Below are positions 56,082 to 64,000 of a stretch of DNA of 64,000 nt, in pieces. Below the pieces are notes generated by a model, which was not told the origin of the DNA, ran no database searches, and saw only the letters and a program-made list of their open reading frames with translations. The position numbers and the translations under genes are program-made. Each line of letters opens with the position of its first letter. Within the stretch, counting starts at the first letter, position 1. Origin of the DNA: Pseudoalteromonas sp. CO133X (GTDB lineage Bacteria; Pseudomonadota; Gammaproteobacteria; Enterobacterales; Alteromonadaceae). The stretch is taken from assembly GCA_004208945.1 (NCBI GenBank), contig SGPE01000021.1, positions 62,001-126,000 on the forward strand, in the 5' to 3' direction.

Positions 56082-57596
56082 TTAGTCGTGACTTGCTTCA
56101 CTCACGCCTGCGCGGTTTAGTAAATACTGAGTCAGCATAGGTACCGGACGACCGGTTGCACCTTTGTTTTTACCGCCGCTGCGCCATGCTGTACCTGCGA
56201 TATCTAAATGCGCCCAATTGTATTTTTTGGTGAATTTAGATAAGAAGCATGCAGCTGTAATCGTACCTGCAGCACGACCACCTAAGTTGGTGAAATCAGC
56301 GAATGGGCTTTCAAGTTGCTCTTGATAGTCATCCCAAAGCGGTAGCTGCCATGCACGATCGCCACTTTGCTCAGACGCTTTTAGTAGGTCATGGGCAAGA
56401 GGGTTATGGTTTGATAGTAAACCTGTGGCATGTGAACCCAGCGCAATAATACACGCGCCGGTTAGCGTTGCTACGTCAACTACGGTATCAGGGTCAAAAC
56501 GCTCAACATAAGTGAGTGCATCACACAGTACTAAACGGCCTTCGGCATCGGTGTTTAACACTTCAACTGTTTGACCCGACATAGTTGTTAAAATGTCACC
56601 AGGGCGATAAGCATTTGAGCCAGGCATGTTTTCACACCCCGCTAAAACACCGACAACGTTAATCGGTAACTGCATTTGCACTAATGCGCGCATCGTACCA
56701 ATAACACCTGCTGCACCACCCATGTCGTATTTCATTTCATCCATGGCTTCGCCTGGCTTGATTGAAATACCACCTGAGTCAAAGGTTAAGCCTTTACCCA
56801 CTAACACGATTGGCGCTTGATCTTTGTCGCCACCTTGATAGTTGATTACCGACATAACCGATTCATTTGCGCTACCACGGCCAACTGCTAGGTATGAATT
56901 CATGCCCAGCTCTGCCATTTTTTCTTCGCCGATAATATCAACCGTTACATTATCGAAGTTATCAGCAATTTCTTGTGCTTGTTCACCTAAATACGCTGGA
57001 TTACAGATATTTGGTGGCATATTGGCAACGTCTTTACATAATTTGCTACCCGCTGCGATGGCTAGGCCATGCTCAATTGCACTTTCGCCAATCGTTAACT
57101 CGCGACGTGTTGGTACGTTAAAAACGATTTTACGTAGTGGACGGCGAGGGTCGCTTTTTTTACTTTTCAGTTGATTGAAGGTGTATAAGCAGTCTTGTGT
57201 TGTTTCAACTGCTTGACGCACCTTCCAATAGGTGTCACGACTTTTAACATGCTGCTCTGTTAAAAAGCATACCGCTTCCATCGAACCGGTTTCGTTTAGT
57301 GTATTAATTGTTTTAGAGATGATCTGCTTATATTGCTTGTCATCTAACTCACGTTCTTTACCACAACCAACAAGCAATACGCGCTCGCTCAGTACATTAG
57401 GTACATGATGTAGTAATAATACTTGTCCTGGCTTTCCTTCAAGATCACCGCGGCGAAGTAAGTTAGAGATATAACCATCGCTAATTTTATCTAGCTGCTC
57501 ACCAATGGGGGATAAACGACGTGGCTCATAAACGCCAACTACAATACATGCGCTACGTTGCTTTTCTGGACTACCACTTTTTACGCTAAATTCCAT
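56082..57596 (-). CDS. pepA: Cytosol (leucyl) aminopeptidase
   Basis: A 504-aa M17 aminopeptidase. The metal-binding signature [16 protein letters not shown] and [17 protein letters not shown] are intact, and the C-terminal region has the [11 protein letters not shown] segment. It releases N-terminal residues in the cytoplasm and in E. coli also acts in Xer recombination. ATG at 57596 has AGGAG 5 nt upstream; the GTG at 57602 is less likely. Length matches E. coli PepA (503). Confidence 0.97.
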   Translation of the reverse strand: MEFSVKSGSPEKQRSACIVVGVYEPRRLSPIGEQLDKISDGYISNLLRRGDLEGKPGQVLLLHHVPNVLSERVLLVGCGKERELDDKQYKQIISKTINTLNETGSMEAVCFLTEQHVKSRDTYWKVRQAVETTQDCLYTFNQLKSKKSDPRRPLRKIVFNVPTRRELTIGESAIEHGLAIAAGSKLCKDVANMPPNICNPAYLGEQAQEIADNFDNVTVDIIGEEKMAELGMNSYLAVGRGSANESVMSVINYQGGDKDQAPIVLVGKGLTFDSGGISIKPGEAMDEMKYDMGGAAGVIGTMRALVQMQLPINVVGVLAGCENMPGSNAYRPGDILTTMSGQTVEVLNTDAEGRLVLCDALTYVERFDPDTVVDVATLTGACIIALGSHATGLLSNHNPLAHDLLKASEQSGDRAWQLPLWDDYQEQLESPFADFTNLGGRAAGTITAACFLSKFTKKYNWAHLDIAGTAWRSGGKNKGATGRPVPMLTQYLLNRAGVSEASHD

Positions 57597-57918
57597 TGTC
57601 ACTCCTAGTGTTGAGTCATTTAACCTTTAAAAATAAGGGCAAGAAATTCATTTTTTAGTCCTTTCTTACATTTTTTAGTTTATTAATACTAATATTAGCT
57701 CATAAACTATGACTCTATTTACGTGTTTTTGAACTTTATCTTATTGTGAATATCAATATCACATAATTGAGGCCATCTGTACCATTTATGCAAGATTATA
57801 TGTTCTTGCTAGGTATGATATTTCACTATGATGGCATATAATAAAGTGAGTAAAATAACTAGTTTACTCAAAATTTCTTACTATTCCAGTGAAACACGAT
57901 GTTTAACAGGGGCGAGCA
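57597..57918. other. Divergent pepA-lptF intergenic region
   Basis: A 322-bp AT-rich stretch with no gene. It must hold promoters for pepA (minus) and lptF (plus). A TATAAT at 57837-57842 lacks a good -35 box; GAGTAAA (57848-57854) and TTTACTC (57863-57869) form a 7-bp inverted repeat just after it, a possible operator. Nothing else is clear. Confidence 0.5.
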
Positions 57919-59031
57919 TTGCTAATTTTTCGTTATTTGACCACTGAAGTCTTAAAGTCGCAGGTCGCCGTATTTCTAACTTTGATGACCATTTTTGTGT
58001 CACAAAAGTTTGTTGTTATTTTAGGGGATGCCTCCGAAGGGGGACTTCCTGCAAAACTTGTACTATCCATGATCGCGCTAAAGCTCCCTCAGCTTGCCTC
58101 GCTTATTCTACCTCTAAGTATTTTCTTGGGGATTATATTAGCCTATAGCCGCATTTATGCTGACAGTGAAATGACCGTGCTTAAGGCATGTGGAGTGAGT
58201 GAGTGGTATGTGGTACGTGTAACACTTATTTCAAGCGTGGTTCTTGCCATACTAGCGGGTGTATTAACCTTATATGTTGCTCCGTGGGCAAGCGAACAAG
58301 AATACCAGTTAAAAGAGCAGGCAAAAGCGGATGCCGGTTTATCAGCACTAAGGGCGGGACGTTTTCAACAAACCGGTAACGAAAAAGCAGTCGTGTTTAT
58401 TCATAATATTGAAAACAGTGGAAAAGAGTTACATAAAGTGTTTGTTGCCCAGCTACCTGAACGTGAAAAAGGTGATTTAGCACGTTTAGTTTATGCAGAG
58501 CGTGGTGTTGTTATTGAGCAAGAAAATGGCGAGCAACAACTCGTTCTCAACGATGGTAAGCGTTACGAAACAGATGGCGAGTCAGCTGCTTTAAACCTAA
58601 CAGAGTTTGATGGTTACAGTGTGCAAATTCAAGATCAAGAAATTGAGCACCAACGCCGTAAGCTAGAAGCGGTTCCTACTTTTGATTTATTTAAAATGAA
58701 AACTTCTGAGGCAATCGCGCAATGGCAATGGCGTATTGCTATACCGCTTTCAATACCTTTACTTACTTTGCTAGCTGTGCCTTTAAGTGTTGTTAATCCA
58801 CGCCAAGGTAAATTTGCTAAACTAGTGCCTGCGATAAGCTTATATTTGGGTTACTTTATTTTATTAAATGCGGCTAAGTTTGCAGTTGAAGATGGCAAAA
58901 TCCCTCCTTCAATAGGTCTTTGGTGGATTCATTTATCAGCATTATTCATAGGTGGATTATTGATTATTAAGGGTCGCCCACTAGGCGCTTGGTTAAAGGC
59001 TGTTGTGACTAAGCGGGAGTTAAGCGCATGA
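57919..59031 (+). CDS. lptF: LPS export permease LptF
   Basis: A 370-aa inner-membrane permease of the YjgP/YjgQ family with six helices and a central periplasmic domain: FRYLTTEVLKSQVAVFLTLM, LPLSIFLGIILAYSRIYADS, LKACGVSEWYVV and, at the C terminus, GRPLGAWLKAV. With LptG and LptB it pulls LPS from the inner membrane. The start is TTG at 57919 with AGGGG 6 nt upstream. Its stop overlaps the lptG start by 4 nt. Confidence 0.96.
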   Translation: MLIFRYLTTEVLKSQVAVFLTLMTIFVSQKFVVILGDASEGGLPAKLVLSMIALKLPQLASLILPLSIFLGIILAYSRIYADSEMTVLKACGVSEWYVVRVTLISSVVLAILAGVLTLYVAPWASEQEYQLKEQAKADAGLSALRAGRFQQTGNEKAVVFIHNIENSGKELHKVFVAQLPEREKGDLARLVYAERGVVIEQENGEQQLVLNDGKRYETDGESAALNLTEFDGYSVQIQDQEIEHQRRKLEAVPTFDLFKMKTSEAIAQWQWRIAIPLSIPLLTLLAVPLSVVNPRQGKFAKLVPAISLYLGYFILLNAAKFAVEDGKIPPSIGLWWIHLSALFIGGLLIIKGRPLGAWLKAVVTKRELSA

Positions 59032-60095
59032 TGAAAACACTCGATTGGTACTTGGGCCGCAGCATTATTCAAACAACAGGTTTTGCATTAATGGTGCTGG
59101 TTGGTATCAGTACGTTAATAAAGTTTATTGAGCAGCTTAAATCGGTTGGTCGTGGTAGTTACGATATTGCGACTGCACTTATCTACACCTTGTATAGCAT
59201 GCCGGGTGATTTAGTTATATTTTTTCCAATGGCTGCGCTCATTGGTGGTTTAACAGGACTGGGGGCACTGGCATCAAATAGTGAGTTAGTTGTTATGCAG
59301 GCTGCGGGAATGTCGCGCTTGCAAATTATTGCCTCTGTAATGAAAACCGCCATGTTCATGGCTATTTGTATGATGGCCCTAGGTGAGTGGGGGGCGCCAG
59401 AAGCGCAGTTAAAAGCCAAGGAGATACGTAACCATGCTATTTACGGTGGTGATGTGTTTAGTGCTCAGCAAGGTGTATGGGCAAAAGATGGTAGCAATTT
59501 TATTAATATAGAAGACGTTGATCAGCAAGGCATTTTACGTGGTGTTCATATGTATCACTTCGATAAATCTTTGCAATTAACGCAAATCACTAAAGCTGAA
59601 GAAGCAGTTAACCGTCAAGATGGTTGGCTACTTCGCGATGTAAATAAAGTGAAGATCACGCCAGAAAAAATCACCACAGAACAGCAAGATGAAGAGTTTT
59701 ACGACTCACAGCTGACGGCCGAAAAGTTGGGGGTCGTATCTGTAAAACCAGAGTCACTTTCATTTACAGGGCTTTGGTCTTATTTAAGTTATTTACAACA
59801 AAATGAGCAAGACACAAGTACATATGAGCTTGCGTTGTGGCGTAAATTTATGCAGCCGATATCTATCGCAGTAATGTTATTAGTGGCTTTATCGTTTATT
59901 TTTGGCCCGCTACGCACAGTAACTATGGGCGCACGCATCATCATGGGTGTTATAACGGGGATCACTTTTCACCTAACAAACGAAATTTTTGGCCCTGTTG
60001 TCATGGTTTATCAAATACCTGCCGTAATAGGAGCCGTGTTGCCAAGTATCTTGTTTATTGGTTTTGCAACCTATTTATTGAACAAACGAGTGTAA
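59028..60095 (+). CDS. lptG: LPS export permease LptG
   Basis: A 355-aa partner of LptF with the same six-helix plan: LDWYLGRSIIQTTGFALMVL, FIEQLKSVGRGSYDI, PMAALIGGLTGLGALASNSE and a C-terminal IPAVIGAVLPSILF. It starts within the lptF stop (ATGA overlap). A strong terminator follows. Confidence 0.96.
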   Translation: MMKTLDWYLGRSIIQTTGFALMVLVGISTLIKFIEQLKSVGRGSYDIATALIYTLYSMPGDLVIFFPMAALIGGLTGLGALASNSELVVMQAAGMSRLQIIASVMKTAMFMAICMMALGEWGAPEAQLKAKEIRNHAIYGGDVFSAQQGVWAKDGSNFINIEDVDQQGILRGVHMYHFDKSLQLTQITKAEEAVNRQDGWLLRDVNKVKITPEKITTEQQDEEFYDSQLTAEKLGVVSVKPESLSFTGLWSYLSYLQQNEQDTSTYELALWRKFMQPISIAVMLLVALSFIFGPLRTVTMGARIIMGVITGITFHLTNEIFGPVVMVYQIPAVIGAVLPSILFIGFATYLLNKRV

Positions 60096-60100
60096 CACTC

Positions 60101-60143
60101 AGCACAAAAAAAGCGTGGTTTTGAAGCCACGCTTTTTTGTGCT
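60101..60143. terminator. Bidirectional terminator between lptG and RDD gene
   Basis: CACAAAAAAAGCGTGG and CCACGCTTTTTTGTG flank TTTTGAAG; long stem with A and T tracts on both strands, serving lptG (plus) and the RDD gene (minus). Confidence 0.93.
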
Positions 60144-60153
60144 TGTATGCAGC

Positions 60154-60666
60154 TTAATCTAATGAGCGATAAATGCGCTTGTTTTCTTCTTTTGTAAGCG
60201 TGATCACTTCTGTTTTAGCTACATAATCTTGCAGTGCCCGCTTATTTTTAAAATCAATTAATACCACTAAATTACCCAACCCCAGTAGTGCGCTAATTGC
60301 TCTAAGAACGCCCTGAGGCCAGCTTATTAGATTACCATCGAGTGTTTGTACTTTTAAACGCCATGCGCGCATACCAATCGTTTGGCCACTTTTAGCCCAA
60401 AAATAGCTAAAGAAAGCGACGCTCACTAATACCAATAAAGCGCTGCGAATCCCATAAAGAAGTGGCGAGTTTTGAATATAAGCTGAGACATCTTCTGCAT
60501 CTCCAATAGCTAATATGTCTAGCGAAATTAAAGCTTGAATAGCAAGTAGATAAAGCACAGTTGTCAGCATCGCAAAAGCAATGACAACTAATGTATCGTA
60601 GATTAAAGAAGCAAAACGGCGCCAAAAACCGGCACGTGGAAACTCAGCTGACATAGACAATCTCAT
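60154..60666 (-). CDS. RDD family membrane protein
   Basis: A 170-aa protein with three to four helices and the RDD signature: PRAGFWRRFASLIYDTLVV at the N terminus (Arg and the paired Asp), and later GQTIGMRAWRLKVQ. Function of the family is unclear (possibly transport). It is divergent from the AidB-type gene. Confidence 0.88.
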   Translation of the reverse strand: MRLSMSAEFPRAGFWRRFASLIYDTLVVIAFAMLTTVLYLLAIQALISLDILAIGDAEDVSAYIQNSPLLYGIRSALLVLVSVAFFSYFWAKSGQTIGMRAWRLKVQTLDGNLISWPQGVLRAISALLGLGNLVVLIDFKNKRALQDYVAKTEVITLTKEENKRIYRSLD

Positions 60667-60735
60667 CCAATTAAATTGCGCAGTAGTTTAGCAAAGTACT
60701 CACAAAACAAGAAATACTTAGCGATTGTTTAGTAA

Positions 60736-60764
60736 TTCGACAAACAGGTCTGACCTGCTATAGT
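60736..60764 (+). promoter_or_regulatory. Promoter with FadR-like palindromic operator
   Basis: TTCGAC (60736-60741) and TATAGT (60759-60764) are 17 bp apart. Inside the spacer, CAGGTCTGACCTG (60745-60757) is a perfect 13-bp palindrome around a central T. The 17-mer AACAGGTCTGACCTGCT resembles the FadR consensus AACTGGTCnGACCAGTT, matching its GGTCnGACC core. A repressor here would block transcription of the acyl-CoA dehydrogenase gene at 60793. Confidence 0.6.
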
Positions 60765-60792
60765 TGAGAAAATAATAAAAAGAGCACACACA

Positions 60793-62451
60793 ATGTCTAT
60801 TTCAAAAAGTGAAACTCATCACGTTTTTAATCAGCCTCAACCATTAGAAAACTATAATGTTTATCAAGCCGATGATGTTTTGAAATATTGGCAAAAGCAA
60901 TTTTCAGGTCAGTGGGGAACTGAGCATCTAACTGCATTTGGGGAGCAAGTGGGTGGTGTATTACTAAAAGCTGGATTCTTAGCAAACAAGCACTTACCTG
61001 AACTAACGACTCACAGTCGGTTTGGCGAACGCATAGATCAAGTTGACTATCACCCGAGTTACCACCAATTAATGCAGCATGCTATTGAGCAAGGGCATTG
61101 CGCTTTACCTTGGCAGCAAAAAAAGCCTGGCAGTCATGTAGTAAGAGCTGTAATGGCGGTGCTGCACAATCATGCAGATCCAGGCTCAGGTTGTCCCCTC
61201 ACCATGACATTTGCCAGTGTGCCAGCGATTGCCTGCCAAGCCAATGTGGCACAAAAGTGGCTGCCAAAAATACTTTCAAAGCATTACGATGGCGGCAATA
61301 AACCTTGGTTTGAAAAACAAGGTGTTACTATTGGTATGGCAATGACCGAAAAACAAGGTGGTTCTGATGTGCGTGCAAATACTACAAAAGCTGCGCCATT
61401 AACGACTGCAGGAGCAGGTGAGCTTTATAGCTTAGAGGGGCATAAGTGGTTTTGCTCAGCGCCTATGAGTGACGCATTCTTAGTACTTGCAAATACGGAT
61501 GAAAAACAACTCTCATGCTTTTTAGTACCTAGGTGGCTCGAAAATGGCGAAAAAAATGCCATGTATATTCAGCGCTTAAAAAATAAGTTAGGTAATCAAT
61601 CGAACGCCAGTTCAGAAATAGAGTTCAGGGGTGCACATGGTTGGCTTTTAGGTGAACCAGGACGAGGTATTGCTACTATTATTCAAATGGTGGCACTCAC
61701 TCGTTACGATTGTATGTTAGGCTCGAGCTCGTTAATGCTTCAAGCTGTAAAAGAAGCGATATGGCATACCGCAGGGCGAAGTGTATTTGGTAAAAATTTA
61801 CACCAACAACCTCTCATGTTAAATGTACTGGCTGATTTAGCGATCGAGGCTGAAGCCGCTTTGGCAATCTCTATGCGTATAGCTCATGCCCTTGATAATC
61901 AAAATGATAACAGCGAAGTGTTATTGGTTCGAAGTGCCACCGCAATTGGCAAATACTGGATTTGCAAGCGTGCTATTCAACATACCTATGAGGCGATGGA
62001 GTGTATTGGTGGCGTGGGTTATGTGCAGGACAATGTCACTAGTCGTCTTTATAAAGAAGCACCGGTTAACTCTATTTGGGAAGGTTCAGGTAATGTACAG
62101 TGCTTAGACTTATTACGCGTTTTTAAGCGTGAACCTGAGTCGTTAAAAGCACTTATAAATGAACTTGAGAAAGCGCGAACACTTAACGAAGAGTTTGCGA
62201 TTAAACTTGATGAATTAAAGCTTATGCTCAATGAAGCTAAACATCTGGAAATGCATGCTCGGCGTATAATGGAGCACCTAGCACAGCTTTGGCAAGCCGC
62301 AACCTTGCTACAGTTTGGCGAGCCAATTATCGCTGATGCGTTTGTTAAAAGCCGCTTAAAAGGAACAGGGTTTTCGCAGTATGGTTGCTTGAGCCATGAG
62401 ATTGATTGTGAGGCTATCGTCCTGCGAATGATGCCAAAACATCAAAGTTAA
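60793..62451 (+). CDS. aidB: AidB-type acyl-CoA dehydrogenase
   Basis: A 552-aa flavoprotein close in pattern to E. coli AidB (541 aa): HHVFNQPQPLENYNVYQ at the N terminus, GCPLTMTFASVPA, IGMAMTEKQGGSDVRANT, GHKWFCSAPMSDAFLV, RLKNKLGNQSNASSEIEF and NSIWEGSGNVQCLDLLRV. AidB belongs to the acyl-CoA dehydrogenase family and is induced by alkylation damage in E. coli, where its in vivo substrate is unclear. The palindromic operator upstream resembles a fatty-acid regulator site rather than an Ada box. Confidence 0.9.
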   Translation: MSISKSETHHVFNQPQPLENYNVYQADDVLKYWQKQFSGQWGTEHLTAFGEQVGGVLLKAGFLANKHLPELTTHSRFGERIDQVDYHPSYHQLMQHAIEQGHCALPWQQKKPGSHVVRAVMAVLHNHADPGSGCPLTMTFASVPAIACQANVAQKWLPKILSKHYDGGNKPWFEKQGVTIGMAMTEKQGGSDVRANTTKAAPLTTAGAGELYSLEGHKWFCSAPMSDAFLVLANTDEKQLSCFLVPRWLENGEKNAMYIQRLKNKLGNQSNASSEIEFRGAHGWLLGEPGRGIATIIQMVALTRYDCMLGSSSLMLQAVKEAIWHTAGRSVFGKNLHQQPLMLNVLADLAIEAEAALAISMRIAHALDNQNDNSEVLLVRSATAIGKYWICKRAIQHTYEAMECIGGVGYVQDNVTSRLYKEAPVNSIWEGSGNVQCLDLLRVFKREPESLKALINELEKARTLNEEFAIKLDELKLMLNEAKHLEMHARRIMEHLAQLWQAATLLQFGEPIIADAFVKSRLKGTGFSQYGCLSHEIDCEAIVLRMMPKHQS

Positions 62452-62500
62452 TAATTTGTATATTAATTGTTCGGTTGAAAGGGCGAGATGAATAAAACGC

Positions 62501-62528
62501 TTGCTGCCATACCCATTCTTTGTATAAT
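62501..62528 (+). promoter_or_regulatory. Promoter for tRNA-Leu
   Basis: TTGCTG (62501-62506), 16-bp spacer, TATAAT (62523-62528), about 92 bp before the mature tRNA 5' end. Confidence 0.65.
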
Positions 62529-62620
62529 GCTTGGCATAGAGACAAAGGCAGTAAATAAGTTTTTGCTCTAAAGTGGTTTTTCTTTATCTTCTCGTGTTTA
62601 GAAGGTGAAAGAAAAATGAA

Positions 62621-62705
62621 GCCAGTATGATGGAATTGGTAGACATGACGGATTCAAAATCCGTTGCCTTCGGGCGTGGCGGTTCAAGTCCGCCTACTGG
62701 TACCA
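62621..62705 (+). tRNA. tRNA-Leu (anticodon CAA)
   Basis: An 85-nt class II tRNA. Acceptor arm GCCAGTA pairs with TACTGGT (one G-U), the anticodon stem ACGGA/TCCGT encloses TTCAAAA giving anticodon CAA, a variable arm (TGCCTTCGGGCG) and T-arm GGCGGTTCAAGTCCGCC follow, and CCA is encoded. It decodes UUG. A terminator follows within 10 nt. Confidence 0.97.
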
Positions 62706-62711
62706 CTTTTG

Positions 62712-62740
62712 AACCCTAGCCAATTGGTTAGGGTTTTTTT
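62712..62740 (+). terminator. Intrinsic terminator after tRNA-Leu
   Basis: AACCCTAGCC, loop AATT, GGTTAGGGTT with seven Ts; 10-bp stem with one G-U pair. Confidence 0.9.
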
Positions 62741-62802
62741 ATGCCTGAAAAAGTAGTGTGCGGACTTAAGCGCCACGCGAGGCGAGGCACTAAAGCAAGT
62801 AA

Positions 62803-62827
62803 AAGTCCGCCTACTGGTACCACTTTT
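62803..62827. repeat. 25-bp direct repeat of tRNA-Leu 3' end (att-like)
   Basis: Positions 62803-62827 are identical to 62686-62710, which cover the T-arm, acceptor end and CCA of tRNA-Leu plus five downstream bases. The copies are 117 bp apart. Duplicated tRNA 3' ends mark attachment sites of integrated elements; here the interval is too short to hold one, so it may be a remnant. An 8-bp arm GCGGACTT at 62760-62767 is also complementary to the start of this copy. Confidence 0.8.
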
Positions 62828-62907
62828 ATGACCGTCGATTTTAAAGGGGGTTTTCTTTTCTGTAATGTGGTTTTTCTTAGTCTCATCCATCTTTATAAAA
62901 CTTACTC

Positions 62908-62934
62908 AAACTGTAACGATTTTTGTCACAGTTT
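62908..62934. repeat. Imperfect inverted repeat upstream of broken frame
   Basis: AAACTGTAAC (62908-62917) and GTCACAGTTT (62925-62934) are complementary except at one position, with a 7-nt loop. It lies 24 bp before the ATG at 62958 and may be an operator or hairpin. Confidence 0.5.
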
Positions 62935-62957
62935 GTTTCTGCTTTTTACGTGTCACA

Positions 62958-63362
62958 ATGGCCATGAGTTGTTTTTGCTAAAGCTCACTTCTATTAGCTT
63001 GGATTCTTGTAAGTGATATTTCAGAGCCCCTCACAGAGCCTGTTTCGCTAATTGATATTAATAACAACTTGGCTTTGTCAGAGTCAATATCGAGTACAGA
63101 TGAATGCCATGTAAACCACACAGGCCATAGTTTCATGTTATTGGATGAAGGTGGGATCATAACGTTTGATGACGACCACGGTGCGTCAGACTGGGGATTT
63201 GATGATGCAGGTATCAGTGATAATACAGATTTTTAGGTAGTGAAGGAAGGGGGGTGGTGGATACCATTTTAGGCAGGTGTAGCAACAATCATCTTATTCG
63301 CTGCGGTTTATTATCTGATCAAAGAAATTTTGAAAAGAAAATACACTTCGAATAAGAAATAG
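62958..63362 (+). pseudogene. Reading frame with three in-frame stops, small membrane protein remnant
   Basis: One frame runs from ATG 62958 to TAG 63360 and is interrupted by TAA at 62979, TAG at 63234 and TAG at 63270, yet the four pieces read like one protein: a hydrophobic start (MAMSCFC then SSLLLAWILVSD), an acidic domain (ECHVNHTGHSFMLLDEGG, DDDHGASDWGFDDAG), GGWWIPF, and a C-terminal transmembrane helix with basic tail (VATIILFAAVYYLIKEI then LKRKYTSNKK). All three stops are one C-to-T change from Gln codons. Family unknown. The simplest reading is a gene decayed by nonsense mutations, but coding status itself is inferred. Confidence 0.45.
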
Positions 63363-63486
63363 TTTGTACTAGATCTGACTGTTACCTATTTTTCAATCGG
63401 TGACTGTTAGTTTAGATTTGAGCAAAATTCTTCTCAGCAAATAAAAAAAGTTGGTAATCAAATTCTCGTTAGTTAGTGTCCTTACC

Positions 63487-63511
63487 AAAGCCCATATCAG
63501 TGGGCTTTTTT
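63487..63511 (+). terminator. Intrinsic terminator
   Basis: AAAGCCCA, loop TATCAG, TGGGCTTTTTT. It lies about 125 bp after the last stop of the broken frame and could end a transcript from it. Confidence 0.82.
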
Positions 63512-63887
63512 GTGTTCAAATCTGGTTACTGTTCCAATAAGGTCTGTTTTATATGTATTTACGACTTCGCCCAGTTTCTATCTTAAGTGCTCAATTCTAA
63601 AATAGGGATAACGTAAATTCTTTAAAGATATTTTATGAGAGGTAGCTGGGCATTAAAAGATTAAATTTACTTCTACATATTTGACTAAAAGTTTAATTTT
63701 TACAATAACATTATTAAGCGCCGTTTTTGCAATATAACAAGTTGAACACCTAGTTGTTTTAATAGTTTATTTACAAATGTAATTTTTGGTGGGATCATCA
63801 TGATATGTAATACGCACTATTTTGATGTGTTATAAATCATCACAATGGTTTCAATAAGTTTCTATTTTTAAAGGAGTAAGCATATTA
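63512..63887. other. AT-rich intergenic region without recognisable gene
   Basis: About 375 bp of AT-rich sequence after the terminator. I see no open frame or RNA gene. It ends with AAGGAG at 63871-63876, a plausible ribosome site for the gene at 63888. Confidence 0.5.
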
Positions 63888-64000
63888 ATGGAAGAGTATT
63901 ATCCAATTTGGTTATCTATTATTCTGGGAATTCCATTGGGTTGTGGGATAAGTTTCGCTGTTTGCAGTTTAAAAGGTAAGGCAAAGCAAGCGTTTTTATT
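63888..64000 (+). CDS. Start of an unknown membrane protein, truncated by window edge
   Basis: ATG at 63888 preceded by AAGGAG (63871-63876, 11-nt spacing). The 37 visible residues begin MEEYYPIWLSIILGIPLG, with a hydrophobic helix (residues about 7-27) and a basic stretch (SLKGKAKQ) after it, as in an inner-membrane protein with a cytoplasmic loop. It is open to the right edge; family unknown. Confidence 0.6.
   Translation, partial: MEEYYPIWLSIILGIPLGCGISFAVCSLKGKAKQAFL

Noticed and set aside
62684..62890. Minus-strand ORF with repeated SGTSRRT segments
   Set aside because: The repeat in the translation is only the reverse reading of the duplicated tRNA-Leu 3' end; not a protein-coding signal.
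62741..63016. 91-aa plus-strand ORF after tRNA-Leu
   Set aside because: It starts inside the tRNA terminator and runs through the att-like repeat; composition and content do not look like protein.
1..64000. CRISPR arrays, transposases, toxin-antitoxin or defence systems
   Set aside because: No spaced repeat arrays, transposase motifs or defence-family domains were seen in reading both strands; the tRNA-Leu scar is the only mobile-element sign.

Overview
The window reads as a chromosomal segment of a marine gammaproteobacterium of the Alteromonadales, most likely Pseudoalteromonas or a close relative. The basis is the gene content (type IV pilus motors, several c-di-GMP enzymes, an SO_0444-type metal exporter, DUF3192, DUF4426 and DUF1249 proteins), moderately AT-rich sequence, occasional TTG starts, and gene orders shared with enterobacteria and Vibrio/Shewanella (rsmE-gshB-yqgE-yqgF; yggS-proC-yggT-rdgB-hemW; tolC divergent from nudF-yqiB-cpdA-yqiA-parE; parC-plsC; holC/valS/pepA beside lptFG). 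The species call is inference.

Layout. 1-3.4 kb: a hybrid histidine kinase cut off by the left edge, overlapping a REC-GGDEF diguanylate cyclase. 3.4-8.9 kb: DUF3192 lipoprotein, 2-hydroxyacid dehydrogenase, a MerR-regulated metal-efflux operon with a clear MerR-type promoter, an acyltransferase, DUF1289 and an orphan periplasmic binding-like protein. 9-20.6 kb: small protein, GNAT, a 1501-aa beta-propeller/PAS/GGDEF/EAL sensor, voltage-gated K+ channel, Pat-type lysine acetyltransferase, SIMPL protein, polysaccharide flippase and an unknown helical protein. 20.7-34.2 kb: DUF885 peptidase-like lipoprotein, the hemW-rdgB-DUF4426-yggT-proC-yggS group, pilT-pilU plus a periplasmic protein, then yqgF-yqgE-gshB-rsmE and a DUF350 membrane protein with an unknown partner.

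34.3-49.3 kb: glnE, a TcpQ-like protein, a lipid A acyltransferase, tolC, then nudF-yqiB-cpdA-yqiA-parE, a PQQ-type sugar dehydrogenase placed between parE and parC, parC, plsC and rraB. 49.4-62.5 kb: HD-GYP phosphodiesterase, small membrane protein, FadL, valS, holC, pepA, lptF-lptG, RDD protein and an AidB-type acyl-CoA dehydrogenase whose promoter carries a FadR-like palindrome. 62.6-64 kb: tRNA-Leu(CAA), a 25-bp copy of the tRNA 3' end 117 bp downstream, a reading frame broken by three in-frame stops, and the start of a membrane protein cut by the right edge. This last part looks like accessory DNA.

Functional themes are c-di-GMP signalling (one GGDEF, one GGDEF/EAL, one HD-GYP) next to twitching-motility motors, envelope construction (LptF/G, lipid A acyltransferase, PlsC, TolC, FadL, flippase) and housekeeping (topoisomerase IV, ValRS, pol III chi, glutathione, proline, heme chaperone). 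Most of the window is ordinary conserved chromosome. The least explained parts are the tRNA-Leu-proximal 1.2 kb, the regulatory DNA around 6.5-6.7 kb, the small palindromic repeat family near 49.3 and 52.5 kb, and the FadR-like operator at 60.7 kb. I saw no CRISPR array, insertion sequence, defence island or biosynthetic cluster.
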